Assembly (NCBI GenBank): GCA_019359045.1
Contig: JAHHIA010000020.1
Location: 1 to 64,000, forward strand
DNA length: 64,000 bases
DNA from: Scytolyngbya sp. HA4215-MV1
GTDB lineage: Bacteria > Cyanobacteriota > Cyanobacteriia > Leptolyngbyales > Leptolyngbyaceae
Direction: 5' to 3'
Numbering within the stretch: the first letter of the stretch is position 1; each line of letters starts with the position of its first letter. The translations under genes and the position numbers were made by a program. The notes beneath the pieces were generated by a model, which saw nothing but the letters and a program-made list of their open reading frames with translations, was not told where the DNA came from and ran no database searches. Of this stretch, positions 1 to 7,847 are shown in pieces.

Positions 1-63
1 ATGACCATTGGGCATCTTGCCATGCTTATGAGCTTTGATATGACCGCACAGTGGGCATTCCAT
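1..63 (-). CDS. IS1-like transposase, N-terminal fragment (runs off left edge)
   Basis: Only the first 21 codons lie in the window. They read MECPLCGHIKAHKHGKMPNG, which is the zinc-finger opening seen in IS1-type InsA proteins (CPxC followed by a K-x-GK-G patch). The start codon is about 65 bases inside a putative element end at 127, as in IS1, where insA begins shortly after the left inverted repeat. The fragment is short, so the family assignment rests on the zinc-finger pattern and on the element end next to it. Confidence 0.45.
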   Translation of the reverse strand, partial: MECPLCGHIKAHKHGKMPNGH

Positions 64-127
64 CACTTTGATCCCAGTCGAGCTTCCTCTCTATGTTATC
101 AATCCCACATTAGCCTGACGCACTACC
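1..127 (-). mobile_element. Left end of an IS1-like insertion sequence, inserted in the cyclase gene
   Basis: On the minus strand the cyclase reading frame stops making sense exactly where GGTAGTGCGTCAGGCTAAT begins (from 127 downward), and a transposase-like start codon follows about 65 bases later. IS1-family ends begin GGT and have this spacing. The other end, and therefore any 8-9 bp target duplication, lies outside the window. The boundary at 127 is inferred, not proven. Confidence 0.45.
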
Positions 128-335
128 TTTTAGTGGAATCTCTCATATCTATATAGAGAACGCAGCTCTCCAGCCTTTTGCATTTTTTAGTTTTTTCATC
201 CAAATTATCGTATGTAATTTCGGAGTCATCAAAATTTGGAACATAATCCGTATCAACGACTTGGATGTTAAAATCGCTAGATAGCACAATTCCCACTTGG
301 CTATCAATGTCTGAAAAGAAACCTTCTAAGCTCAC
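123..335 (-). pseudogene. Truncated Pycsar-type nucleotide cyclase (PycC-like)
   Basis: Seventy codons with a GTG start and a GAGAGG ribosome-binding site. The last residues, ESCVLYIDMRDSTK, are the opening of a class III adenylate/guanylate cyclase domain; the Asp of YIDMR is the first metal-binding residue. Everything after it is missing (second metal Asp, base-specifying and transition-state residues), because the frame meets the putative IS end at 127 and stops at once. Pycsar cyclases make cCMP or cUMP on phage infection and sit beside a membrane or TIR effector. The PycTM-like gene lies 49 bp upstream, in the same direction. The cyclase product must be inactive unless the gene continues in some way outside the window. 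Confidence 0.6.
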
Positions 336-384
336 TACTAATTTCCTCTCTATATTAAGAACGGAGATCGAGTTTTTTATTAAA

Positions 385-957
385 TTAGAGATGACGATAT
401 ATTAAGAGGCTCAAAATCAGGACTGCCGGAACACTACAAATTGAAATAATTAGCAACCATAAAGAGATCGTAAAAAGCCTGAACTTTATTGAGGCTATTT
501 CTGCATTGATGACTATTTGACTAGCAAGATCTAAATACTCTTTCTTATAAGGCGATTGAATTTTACCTTCAAAGTAAAGCCTGTTCATTGAATCCAAAAG
601 CTCAACTGAACTATATTTAAGAAGATGACCAAAGTAATATAAGTTATCTGAATCCTCTTGTAGGTTTCTCAACCTTCTAGTGGGCTTTCCTCGCAACCAA
701 ACTATATACTCAAGATTTGTTTTAGGCAGGAATGAAACAGCACAGACAAGAGAACTTAAACATAAAAGAAAAGTTGTTGCTAAAAATCCCGTTTGAATAG
801 ACTTTGAAAGACCATTTGCTGCACTAAGATACGTCAATGTGGCTGTTATACCTGCGCCAGAGAAAGCAAGGAGTATTGCATTTTTTGCTTCTGCAAATTT
901 TAGCCAATCTGTTACGACATGAAATATCTCTGCCAGCTTAACTGTAATTTCGTCCAT
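385..957 (-). CDS. Pycsar effector, PycTM-like membrane protein
   Basis: 190 residues. Hydrophobic segments lie at about 28-46, 57-77 and 162-188. The layout matches the Pycsar transmembrane effector family (DUF5706/PycTM): an N-terminal amphipathic stretch ending WLKFAEAKNAILLAF, two membrane helices, a cytosolic helical part with YYFGHLLKY and DLASQIVINAEIASIKF, and a final membrane helix. In known systems, cyclic pyrimidine nucleotides made by the partner cyclase trigger the effector to damage the inner membrane and stop phage growth. The cyclase gene follows 49 bp downstream but is truncated, so this effector is probably orphaned. The gene lies beyond an attC site in the integron array. 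The family call is from memory of the motif pattern. Confidence 0.65.
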   Translation of the reverse strand: MDEITVKLAEIFHVVTDWLKFAEAKNAILLAFSGAGITATLTYLSAANGLSKSIQTGFLATTFLLCLSSLVCAVSFLPKTNLEYIVWLRGKPTRRLRNLQEDSDNLYYFGHLLKYSSVELLDSMNRLYFEGKIQSPYKKEYLDLASQIVINAEIASIKFRLFTISLWLLIISICSVPAVLILSLLIYRHL

Positions 958-1177
958 AAAATTCAGTGCTATAGCTTCACAGGTGTATTTATTGACTTGG
1001 CTCTCCTGAGTTAATTATAAGCTAAAAATTATGGTTAGGCACTAGATATAGCACCTAAACGTAGAATGAACTAGTTATCGAACTAAATGCAGGTTTAACT
1101 TAATTTCAGATTCAATTTAAAGATTAGGGTTTTACAGTTGGAGCTAGGAGATGTGTTCGAGCACAAGAGACAAGGCA
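958..1177. other. Leader of the second integron cassette; no gene seen
   Basis: This AT-rich stretch lies between the attC site and the PycTM-like start. Short overlapping frames on both strands around 1095-1350 run through the attC hairpin and look spurious. A stretch near 1037-1063 (GTTAGGCACT...GCACCTAAAC) could form a weak hairpin but lacks attC architecture. A promoter for the two Pycsar-like genes could lie here; no clear -35/-10 pair was identified. Confidence 0.4.
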
Positions 1178-1265
1178 GCCTAACGTTCCGGTTGAGCGGC
1201 TGCCAGCAACCTCTGCATCCACATCGGCGACTTTCGACAGTCCGCTCCGACCGGGTTGTTAGCCC
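1178..1265 (-). other. attC recombination site of an integron cassette
   Basis: Read on the minus strand it starts GGCTAAC and ends GTTAGGC, the outer R boxes. Inside these, an AAC/AAC unpaired spacer separates them from a second stem: CCGGTCGGAGCGG (left) against CCGCTCAACCGG (right), 12 paired positions with one extra, unpaired G on the left arm. This is the architecture an integron integrase recognises in folded single-stranded attC: two boxes per arm, central spacer, extrahelical base. It begins 5 bp after the stop codon of the HEPN gene, the tight spacing usual in cassettes. Confidence 0.8.
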
Positions 1266-1269
1266 TGCT

Positions 1270-1950
1270 TTATGTAACTGCTTCATCCACTTTCTTCGTC
1301 AACCAAACTATCCAATGCTGCATAGACAGAAGCCAACGATCCTTTTCTGATGGGCTAAAAACTTGTATTTGATACCCATTAGCTTTAGATAAATGATCGA
1401 ACCACTTGTTGATATCTTGAACCTGCTTACGTAGCTCATTAGCAAACCATATCTCATCTTCCGTCAATTGTTGACCATGTGCCACCATGTTTCGCACAGG
1501 GAAGGAAATGTCTCGCACAGACCAACCAGTTAAGTCTTTTATAAGATTGATGGCATCTCGCCTACCAAGTCTACTAGATGCTACTTTGTCAGCTTTTGCA
1601 ACTGATATTCCCTCATCAACTAGAGTTGCATAAAGTAAGTTTGAGACATAGCTTTCAATAACAGCAGCAACCATTACAGTCGCAACCATAAAATGCTTGC
1701 CATCTAGAAGAGTGGAAAGAGCTTTACTAGTTGTCAAGCGAGGCATACATCCATACCACTTAAGAATATCGCCACAAGCACACCGTGTAGGAGCGTAGCC
1801 ATCAAAGGAAATGTCATAAAAATCTTCAAAATTATTCACGGGGTCATGCATTTCATTAAAAGAGAAGTCAATAACATAACCACCACATCTGTCGCGACAG
1901 ACAAAAAGCCATTCCCCTTCATAAACTCTTGCCCAGCTTTCTTTTTCCAT
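1270..1950 (-). CDS. HEPN-like protein with a putative zinc-binding N-terminus (integron cassette gene)
   Basis: 226 residues, family not recognised by name. The N-terminal part has cysteines at 18, 22, 57, 59 and 68, possibly a zinc ribbon. The C-terminal part is helical and contains SFPVRNMVAHGQQL, an R-x4-H signature (R153, N154, H158) of HEPN domains, many of which are RNases in toxin-antitoxin, abortive infection and CRISPR systems. The gene sits between an attI-like junction (TTAGCCC just before the start) and an attC site just after the stop, so it is the first cassette of the array. No antitoxin-like partner is present, so it could be a non-toxic HEPN protein. RNase activity is inference from one motif. 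Confidence 0.5.
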   Translation of the reverse strand: MEKESWARVYEGEWLFVCRDRCGGYVIDFSFNEMHDPVNNFEDFYDISFDGYAPTRCACGDILKWYGCMPRLTTSKALSTLLDGKHFMVATVMVAAVIESYVSNLLYATLVDEGISVAKADKVASSRLGRRDAINLIKDLTGWSVRDISFPVRNMVAHGQQLTEDEIWFANELRKQVQDINKWFDHLSKANGYQIQVFSPSEKDRWLLSMQHWIVWLTKKVDEAVT

Positions 1951-1966
1951 ATCTCTAACTAAGAAG

Positions 1967-2029
1967 GGCTAACAACCAATTCAGCTTAAAGTACCGTCCG
2001 ACAGACGACAGACAACTTGGCGGGCTAAC
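1967..2029 (-). other. attI-like junction region of the integron
   Basis: Two direct copies of GTTAGCC (minus strand) lie 56 bp apart, at 2023-2029 and 1967-1973. The second is directly followed by the HEPN cassette and matches the GTTRRRY-like crossover core. The sequence between them does not fold like the good attC downstream: only a weak match of the CCAAGTTG/CCAATTC kind is visible. It is therefore more likely the platform site attI, or a decayed attC, than a second complete attC. It lies where attI is expected, between the divergent integrase and the first cassette. Confidence 0.45.
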
Positions 2030-2070
2030 TACTTTATAGACAGATCCGATCTATCTAACACGCTCCTACG

Positions 2071-2215
2071 GGATATATAGGCAGAATAACGTCCGTCTAT
2101 ATGCCCTTTCAGGGGTATATAGGCAGAATAACGTCTGTCCATATACCTAAAACAACAATTAAGGCAGACGAAGTGCTGTTTATATACCCAAATCGGACTT
2201 TAGGCAGAATATATC
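2071..2215. repeat. 42-bp tandem repeat between attI and intI
   Basis: The sequence TATATAGGCAGAATAACGTC occurs at 2074-2093 (one mismatch at most) and again 42 bp later at 2116-2135, each followed by a YGTCYATAT-RCC tail. A third, partial copy TTAGGCAGAATATATCC lies near 2200, and a shorter AAGGCAGACG at 2161. Such a repeat in front of intI could be integrase binding sites, an operator or the cassette promoter area. Its function is not known from the sequence. Confidence 0.6.
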
Positions 2216-2311
2216 CTCCTATTGAAGAATCAGCGGTAACAATTCAGCAAATCTTTACAGAGAGTACAGAGGCTCAGGTAGTATCATTTAGTACATGCGT
2301 ATTACGAGCTT

Positions 2312-3289
2312 ATGTTGCCATCTACCGAACCGCAGCCTCCCAAATTGCTTGATCGGGTGCGAGATACAATCCGGGTTAAGCATTACTCCCATCGCACCGA
2401 AGAGAGCTATATTTACTGGATTCGTCGCTACATTCTCTTTCACAACAAACAGCATCCCAAAGACATGGGATGTCCAGAAATTACCGCCTTTCTAACTCAT
2501 CTAGCCGTTACAGAAAAGGTCGCTGCTTCAACACAGAATCAAGCCCTCAGCGCCTTACTTTTTCTCTACCGCTATGTCCTTCAGCAGCCCTTAGAATCAT
2601 CGATTGACGCAGTTCGGGCAAAGCAATCCCAGCATCTGCCGACTGTGCTGACTCCGACCGAAGTGCGTGAGATCATTCAGCAGCTAGCGGGTGTTTATAA
2701 GCTGATCATTCAACTCCTTTACGGCAGTGGCATGCGACTCAGTGAAGGACTCAGACTGCGTGTCAAAGATTTGGACTTTGCCCAGCATCAAATTGTGGTG
2801 CGTGACACTAAAGGCAATAAAAATCGAGTCACCATGTTGCCTATGAGCCTGATCGAACCTCTGCAACAACATCTACAGGGCGCCAGACGGTTACATCAAC
2901 GCGATCTGGCACAGGGCTATGGCTCCGTCTACTTGCCCTTTGCTTTGGAAAGAAAATACCCTCACGCCGATCGCTCGTGGATTTGGCAGTTTGTGTTTCC
3001 CGCGTTTGGTCTTTCCCGCGATCCCCGCAGCGGCATCGTGCGTCGCCACCATGTTCATGAAACGGGAGTTCAACGATCGCTCAAGCAAGCCGTCAACACC
3101 GCAGGTATCACAAAACGGGTTGGGTGCCACACGTTTCGCCATAGCTTTGCTACCCACCTGCTGGAAAACGGTTACGATATTCGCACCATTCAAGAATTTC
3201 TCGGACATAAGGATGTGAAGACAACCATGATCTATACTCATGTTCTCAATCGAGGTGGCAGGGGCGTTCGCAGCCCCCTCGACCAGTAA
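2312..3289 (+). CDS. intI: Integron integrase (tyrosine recombinase)
   Basis: 325 residues. The tyrosine recombinase catalytic set is complete: R142 in [17 protein letters not shown]170 in TKGNKNR, H273 and R276 in [17 protein letters not shown]299 in FLGHKDV and Y308 in TMIYTHV. The stretch at about 225-262, including [18 protein letters not shown], is the extra helix found only in IntI and needed for attC binding. The C-terminus [14 protein letters not shown] is also typical of IntI. The N-terminal core-binding domain (about 10-95) is intact. It would recombine folded attC sites with attI. The gene diverges from the cassettes, the normal integron layout. It looks functional. Confidence 0.9.
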   Translation: MLPSTEPQPPKLLDRVRDTIRVKHYSHRTEESYIYWIRRYILFHNKQHPKDMGCPEITAFLTHLAVTEKVAASTQNQALSALLFLYRYVLQQPLESSIDAVRAKQSQHLPTVLTPTEVREIIQQLAGVYKLIIQLLYGSGMRLSEGLRLRVKDLDFAQHQIVVRDTKGNKNRVTMLPMSLIEPLQQHLQGARRLHQRDLAQGYGSVYLPFALERKYPHADRSWIWQFVFPAFGLSRDPRSGIVRRHHVHETGVQRSLKQAVNTAGITKRVGCHTFRHSFATHLLENGYDIRTIQEFLGHKDVKTTMIYTHVLNRGGRGVRSPLDQ

Positions 3290-3379
3290 GCATGCCATCG
3301 CCTGCTGGCTGCTTTCGGACTCAACCATCACCCCTAAAGTCGAGTACAAAAATGCGGTACAGAGCCAACTAACCTTGAT

Positions 3380-4420
3380 ATGGAACAGATTACGACCATA
3401 GAAGCATACCGAGCGTTGGCGCTTCAGTTGACCTGCCATGCCGTCAATCAGGCAAGCGATCGCCAGGAAGCCCGCACCTTGATGCAACAAGCGATCGCGC
3501 GCATCCGTTCACAAATTGCTGCCAGCCTTGCCTTTATTGGGGCGGACTGTCGGTTGATTGTCTTGCCAGAATATTTCCTGACTGGGTTTCCCTTAGGAGA
3601 ACCGTTTGCGGTTTGGGCAGACAACGCCTGTTTAGAGATGGCAGGGGCGGAATATGAGGCACTCGGACAAATTGCCCAAAAGTATCGCATCTTCCTGGCT
3701 GGAAACGCCTACGAACTCGATCCACACTTTCCCAAGCTGTACTTTCAAACCTGCTTTGTGATTGATCCGAGCGGCAATGTCATCCTACGCTATCGACGCT
3801 TAAACTCCATGTTTGCGCCAACGCCTCATGACGTGTGGGATGAGTATCTGGCGCATTACGGGCTGGAGGGCGTTTTCCCGGTAGCTAAAACCGAGATTGG
3901 CAATCTGGCAGCACTTGCTTCTGACGAGATTGTGTTTCCCGAAGTGGCGCGTTGTCTGATGATGCGCGGGGCGGAGGTGTTTCTGCACTCAACTTCAGAA
4001 GTGTATGGCAAAGACCGATCGCCCAAAGATATTGCCAAAATGAGCCGCGCGATCGAAAACATGGCGTACGTCGTTTCTGCCAATACCGCAGGCATTGCCC
4101 AGATTCCCATCCCGATCGCGTCTGCTGATGGGGGCTCTAAAATTATTGACTATCGGGGGTTGGTGTTAGCTGAAACCGCTACGGGGGAAAGTATGGCTGC
4201 TTTTGCTGAAATTGACTTAACTGCATTACGCCGCTACCGTCGTCGTCCCGGATTAACCAATCTGCTGTCTCGTCAGCGCTTTGAACTGTATGCTGAGAGC
4301 TACCGTCAGGCGCAGTTTTATCCCGCTAACACCATGCTCAGTGGCGAAGTCGATCGCAAACACTTCATGCAAACCCAACAGCAGACGATCGAACATTTAG
4401 CGGATTCAGACGTGATTTAA
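3380..4420 (+). CDS. Nitrilase-superfamily protein lacking the catalytic Cys and Lys
   Basis: 346 residues with the carbon-nitrogen hydrolase fold: LIVLPEYFLTGFPLGE carries the expected Glu (E64). The Lys position reads ILRYRRLNSM (R140 in place of Lys), and the nucleophile position reads ALASDEIVFPE (S181 in place of Cys). It is therefore either a non-hydrolytic member or one using different chemistry. It opens a same-strand run with an aldehyde dehydrogenase 52 bp downstream, a DUF3598 protein and an alpha/beta hydrolase, which suggests one pathway. Substrate unknown. The integron integrase ends 90 bp upstream; no sign that this gene belongs to the integron. Confidence 0.7.
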   Translation: MEQITTIEAYRALALQLTCHAVNQASDRQEARTLMQQAIARIRSQIAASLAFIGADCRLIVLPEYFLTGFPLGEPFAVWADNACLEMAGAEYEALGQIAQKYRIFLAGNAYELDPHFPKLYFQTCFVIDPSGNVILRYRRLNSMFAPTPHDVWDEYLAHYGLEGVFPVAKTEIGNLAALASDEIVFPEVARCLMMRGAEVFLHSTSEVYGKDRSPKDIAKMSRAIENMAYVVSANTAGIAQIPIPIASADGGSKIIDYRGLVLAETATGESMAAFAEIDLTALRRYRRRPGLTNLLSRQRFELYAESYRQAQFYPANTMLSGEVDRKHFMQTQQQTIEHLADSDVI

Positions 4421-4472
4421 GTGCAAGCGATAACGATAGAGACAGCCGCAAATTAGAGGGAGTTATGACGCC

Positions 4473-5888
4473 ATGAATATATCGATCGGTGTTCGCAATC
4501 CCCGCACAGGTCAGGTTGATTACTCGATCACACCACCGACTCCCAGTGATTTGGCGGAGCAGTGCCGTCATTTACGCAACGCCCAAATCGACTGGCAGCA
4601 GGGAGGCTTAAAGGCGCGAATTGAGGCATTCCAGCAGTGGAAGCAGGCTGTCCAGGTACATCGAGAGGAGCTAATTCAGGCATTAGTGGCGGATACAGGT
4701 CGACTCTCTGTCTCAGCCTTAGAAGTGGATTCTTTTTTGGGTAGCCTCGATCGCTGGTGCCACCTTGCCCCAGATTTTCTAGAGGGAGAAGAACGAAACA
4801 CCGCCATTCCCTTTATTCGGATACAACAAACCGCTGTTCCCTATGCGCTGGTAGGCGTGATTAGTCCCTGGAATTTTCCCCTTTTGCTCTCGACGATCGA
4901 TACGATTCCTGCCCTTTTAGCGGGCTGTGCCGTGGTGGTCAAGCCCAGTGAAATTGCACCTCGTTTTGTAGAACCCCTGATGAAGGCGATCGCTACCGTT
5001 CCCGCTCTACAATCTGTCTTAACTTACGTGACTGGAGCCGGAGAAACAGGCGCGAATTTAATTGGACAGGTCGATTTGATTTGCTTCACAGGCAGTGTGG
5101 CAACCGGGCGCAAGGTGGCGGTGGCAGCAGCTCAACACTTTATTCCAGCCTTTTTAGAATTAGGCGGAAAAGATCCTGCCATTGTTCTGAAATCCGCAGA
5201 TTTGGAGTTAGCCACCTCCGCGATTTTATGGGGTTCAGTGGTCAATACCGGACAATCCTGTTTGTCGATCGAGCGGATTTATGTAGCAGATACAATCTTT
5301 GACCAGTTTGTGGAACAACTCGTCTCAAAAGCCAAAACGCTCAAACTTGCCTACCCAACCGTTGAAGATGGGCAGATTGGTCCCATCATTGCCGAACGAC
5401 AGGCAACCATTATTACTGACCATTTACAGGATGCGATCGCCAAGGGTGCGATCGTTCACTGCGGCGGCAAAGTTGAATCCTTAGAAGGTGGGTTATGGCA
5501 TCGTCCAACAGTGCTCACGAATGTCAATCACTCGATGAAGGTGATGACAGAAGAGACGTTTGCCCCCATCATGCCAGTCATGCCTTTTCCCACAGTTCAA
5601 GCAGCGATCGAGTTAGCCAATGACACGATTTATGGGCTGAGTGCCGCTGTCTTTGCCGGGTCAGAAGCCGAGGCGATCGAGATCGCCAACCAAATCAATG
5701 CGGGGGCAATTAGCATCAATGATGCGGCGCTGACTGCCATCATGCATGAGGGTGAGAAAAACGCCTTTAAGTTTTCAGGCATGGGCGGTTCCCGTATGGG
5801 TGCGGCGGCGTTGAAGCGGTTTATGCGGAAAAAAGCATTGTTGATCAAGACGCAGGCGATCACAGATCCCTGGTGGTTTCAATCCTAA
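4473..5888 (+). CDS. NAD(P)-dependent aldehyde dehydrogenase
   Basis: 471 residues, full length for the family. It has VISPWNFPLLL (cofactor loop), GCAVVVKPSE, FTGSVATGRKVA (dinucleotide binding), the general base in FLELGGKDPAIV and the nucleophile in NTGQSCLSIERIYV, so it should oxidise an aldehyde to an acid. Tolerance for the substrate cannot be read from the sequence. It lies between the nitrilase-like gene and a DUF3598 gene on the same strand and is the one member of this cluster with all expected catalytic residues. Confidence 0.85.
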   Translation: MNISIGVRNPRTGQVDYSITPPTPSDLAEQCRHLRNAQIDWQQGGLKARIEAFQQWKQAVQVHREELIQALVADTGRLSVSALEVDSFLGSLDRWCHLAPDFLEGEERNTAIPFIRIQQTAVPYALVGVISPWNFPLLLSTIDTIPALLAGCAVVVKPSEIAPRFVEPLMKAIATVPALQSVLTYVTGAGETGANLIGQVDLICFTGSVATGRKVAVAAAQHFIPAFLELGGKDPAIVLKSADLELATSAILWGSVVNTGQSCLSIERIYVADTIFDQFVEQLVSKAKTLKLAYPTVEDGQIGPIIAERQATIITDHLQDAIAKGAIVHCGGKVESLEGGLWHRPTVLTNVNHSMKVMTEETFAPIMPVMPFPTVQAAIELANDTIYGLSAAVFAGSEAEAIEIANQINAGAISINDAALTAIMHEGEKNAFKFSGMGGSRMGAAALKRFMRKKALLIKTQAITDPWWFQS

Positions 5889-5976
5889 AACTTGTCGGTT
5901 AAATCTTGTAACCAACTGATTCCCACGACCCAATTTAGAGCTATCCAGTGATTAATCCTGCCTAGGAGATACAACC

Positions 5977-6432
5977 ATGCTTAACATTCGAGAAGAAATG
6001 CCGGTTCTTGCCCGCCACGAAGGGGAATGGTTTGGCACCTATACCCTGGTTGATCCAGAGGCGAAAATCCTTGACCAGCATGAAGCCCGCCTGTCCTGTC
6101 AGTTTCCTCAGGAGGGTGAGTACGATTACCATCAAATCAATCGCTACACCTGGGCAAATGGCAAGCAGGAAGAACATCAGTTTCCGGGGACCTATCGAGA
6201 CAAAAAGCTGTGGTTTGACACCGATCGCATTCAAGGACAAGCATGGGAAGCAGATGACGCAACGGTTATCCTCCGGTTCTCCTACAAAACCATCCCAGAC
6301 TTCTACCTTTATGAAATGATTCAAATCAGTCCTTGCAACAATCACCGCACCCGCACCTGGCACTGGTTCAAGAACCATCAACTGTTTCAGCGCACCCTGA
6401 TTCAGGAAGAACGGCTCAATTCATCCACTTAA
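5977..6432 (+). CDS. DUF3598 family protein
   Basis: 151 residues starting after a clear AGGAG site. The opening RHEGEWFGTYTLVDPEAKIL and later NRYTWANGKQEEHQFPGTY, YLYEMIQISP and RTRTWHWFKNHQL match the DUF3598 pattern, a lipocalin-like beta-barrel common in cyanobacteria. The function of the family is not established; a ligand-binding role is possible from the fold. It ends 1 bp before the next ORF start (translational coupling likely). Confidence 0.65.
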   Translation: MLNIREEMPVLARHEGEWFGTYTLVDPEAKILDQHEARLSCQFPQEGEYDYHQINRYTWANGKQEEHQFPGTYRDKKLWFDTDRIQGQAWEADDATVILRFSYKTIPDFYLYEMIQISPCNNHRTRTWHWFKNHQLFQRTLIQEERLNSST

Positions 6433-6433
6433 T

Positions 6434-7258
6434 ATGATTATGGCTTCTCGAATTAAACGTGCTTTTCTGGATACTGAAGACGGTCAAATTCATTACCGCA
6501 TTGGGGGGAAAGGAAAACCGCTTTTACTACTGCATATGAATCCTCGTAGTAGTGACGAATACCGCGAGCTAATGCCAATCTTTGTCCAACAGGGACGCCA
6601 GGTTGTCGCAATGGATCTAATGGGATTTGGCGACTCCGATAAGCCACCTCGCTTGTATTCGGTTGCAGACTATGCGAAAACTGCGATCGCGCTTTTAGAT
6701 GAATTAGGCATTGAACAAACCGATATTTTAGGCAATCACACGGGCGCATTTGTTTCGGGTGAAATTGCCGTTGCCTATCCCAATCGCGTCGAGAAATTGA
6801 TTTTAGGCAATGTCGCTGGCTTTGGTGAAGCTGGAAAAGCAGAGTTAATGCGGCGATTTGAGGAAGGTTTTGTAATTAAACCCGATGGTTCCCATTTAAT
6901 GGAACGCTGGCTTGCTCGTAAACGTTATGTCGGCTCAGCAGAATTGAATCACCGCTGGATACTGGATGATTTGAAGTGTTTTGGCTATCCGCTCTATGCT
7001 GTTTGGGCAGTTGGCAACTATTGCATTGATGCAGCAGAACGATTTCGATCGATTCAGTGCCCGACTCTGATTTTGTGGGGTATTGATGATGTTCAAGAAT
7101 TTGAGCATCTCGGATTAGCGCTGGCAAAGGATCGATATTTTGTTTCTCAAGCGATTCCTCACGGCAAAGTCGTTGAAATTAAAGGCGGGACGATTTGCAT
7201 GATGAATCAGATTCCAGAAGAAATCTCTAAGGTTGTAATTGAATTTCTGAACGAATAA
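6434..7258 (+). CDS. Alpha/beta hydrolase-fold protein with non-standard active site
   Basis: 274 residues. The fold is clear: LLLLHMNPRSSDEYRELMP (oxyanion region), VVAMDLMGFGDSDKP, and CPTLILWGIDD. The nucleophile elbow reads LGNHTGAFVS, so His102 stands where Ser, Asp or Cys is expected, and the usual C-terminal catalytic His position reads KGGTICMMNQ (Thr253). Some related hydrolase-fold proteins have a GHHTG elbow, so this is a natural subgroup, perhaps a lyase or binding protein. A second in-frame ATG lies six bases downstream of the first. Coupled to the DUF3598 gene. Confidence 0.7.
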   Translation: MIMASRIKRAFLDTEDGQIHYRIGGKGKPLLLLHMNPRSSDEYRELMPIFVQQGRQVVAMDLMGFGDSDKPPRLYSVADYAKTAIALLDELGIEQTDILGNHTGAFVSGEIAVAYPNRVEKLILGNVAGFGEAGKAELMRRFEEGFVIKPDGSHLMERWLARKRYVGSAELNHRWILDDLKCFGYPLYAVWAVGNYCIDAAERFRSIQCPTLILWGIDDVQEFEHLGLALAKDRYFVSQAIPHGKVVEIKGGTICMMNQIPEEISKVVIEFLNE

Positions 7259-7284
7259 GCCGATTTATTTGATTGTATACAACC

Positions 7285-7719
7285 TTAAGTTTCAAGAACG
7301 GCTGTGCATTTAATTTCAACAATCAATCCAGGAGTTGATAACGTTGTCACACCAACCCCCGTCCAAGTTGGATACAGATTTGTAAAATATCGCTCTTTTA
7401 CCAGGAGAAACAAAGGTAAATAAGGAATTGTAAAGGGTTGTTGCTCAGATGCTGTATATAATTCCGGACTGGTTACATGGTACGTGACCATTTCAACCAC
7501 ATGGTCAAACGTTGCTCCAGCGGCATGAAGCACTTTTTTCACATTTTCAAAGGTTTGGACAAATTGCGCTTCTGGCTCCGTCACAATTTGCATAGTTTCA
7601 TCGCGACCGACTTGTCCAGCAATGTACAACGTGTTGCCAACTTTAATCCCAGGACAATAATGATACTTTTCATAGAGAATCTCCATTCCTTTTGGAATAA
7701 TGACTTCACGAGTGACCAT
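7285..7719 (-). CDS. RidA/YjgF-family protein without the key arginine
   Basis: 144 residues; the trimeric RidA barrel is recognisable from NTLYIAGQVGRDE, FENVKKVLHAAGATFDHVVEMVTY and GLIVEIKCTAVLE. Archetypal RidA hydrolyses reactive enamine/imine intermediates using an Arg in the P-x-R-x-x-v-g-V motif; here that region reads YPTWTGVGVTTL, with Trp119 at the Arg position. It may belong to one of the Rid subgroups lacking deaminase activity. It converges with the hydrolase-like gene (26 bp between the stops). Confidence 0.75.
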   Translation of the reverse strand: MVTREVIIPKGMEILYEKYHYCPGIKVGNTLYIAGQVGRDETMQIVTEPEAQFVQTFENVKKVLHAAGATFDHVVEMVTYHVTSPELYTASEQQPFTIPYLPLFLLVKERYFTNLYPTWTGVGVTTLSTPGLIVEIKCTAVLET

Positions 7720-7847
7720 GATGAACTCCTATCTCACGCACCTTCTTAAGGGTTCGCTGACACAATTGCTTCGATGCTCTTCAGTCGTCAGGAATACGAT
7801 CGCCCTCTCATTTAAACCTTAACGATTGCAGAATTAAGTGCGCTGTA

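Noticed and set aside
1037-1063. A possible second attC near GTTAGGCACT...GCACCTAAAC
   Set aside because: Arms are short and mismatched, with no spacer or extrahelical base.
1095-1350. Two overlapping short frames on opposite strands
   Set aside because: They run through the attC hairpin; sequence there is explained by the site itself.
2101-2352. An 83-codon plus-strand frame before intI
   Set aside because: It covers the tandem repeat and overlaps the intI start; no ribosome-binding site or family resemblance.
2891-3490. A 199-codon minus-strand frame
   Set aside because: Antisense to intI and the nitrilase-like gene; codon order follows those genes.
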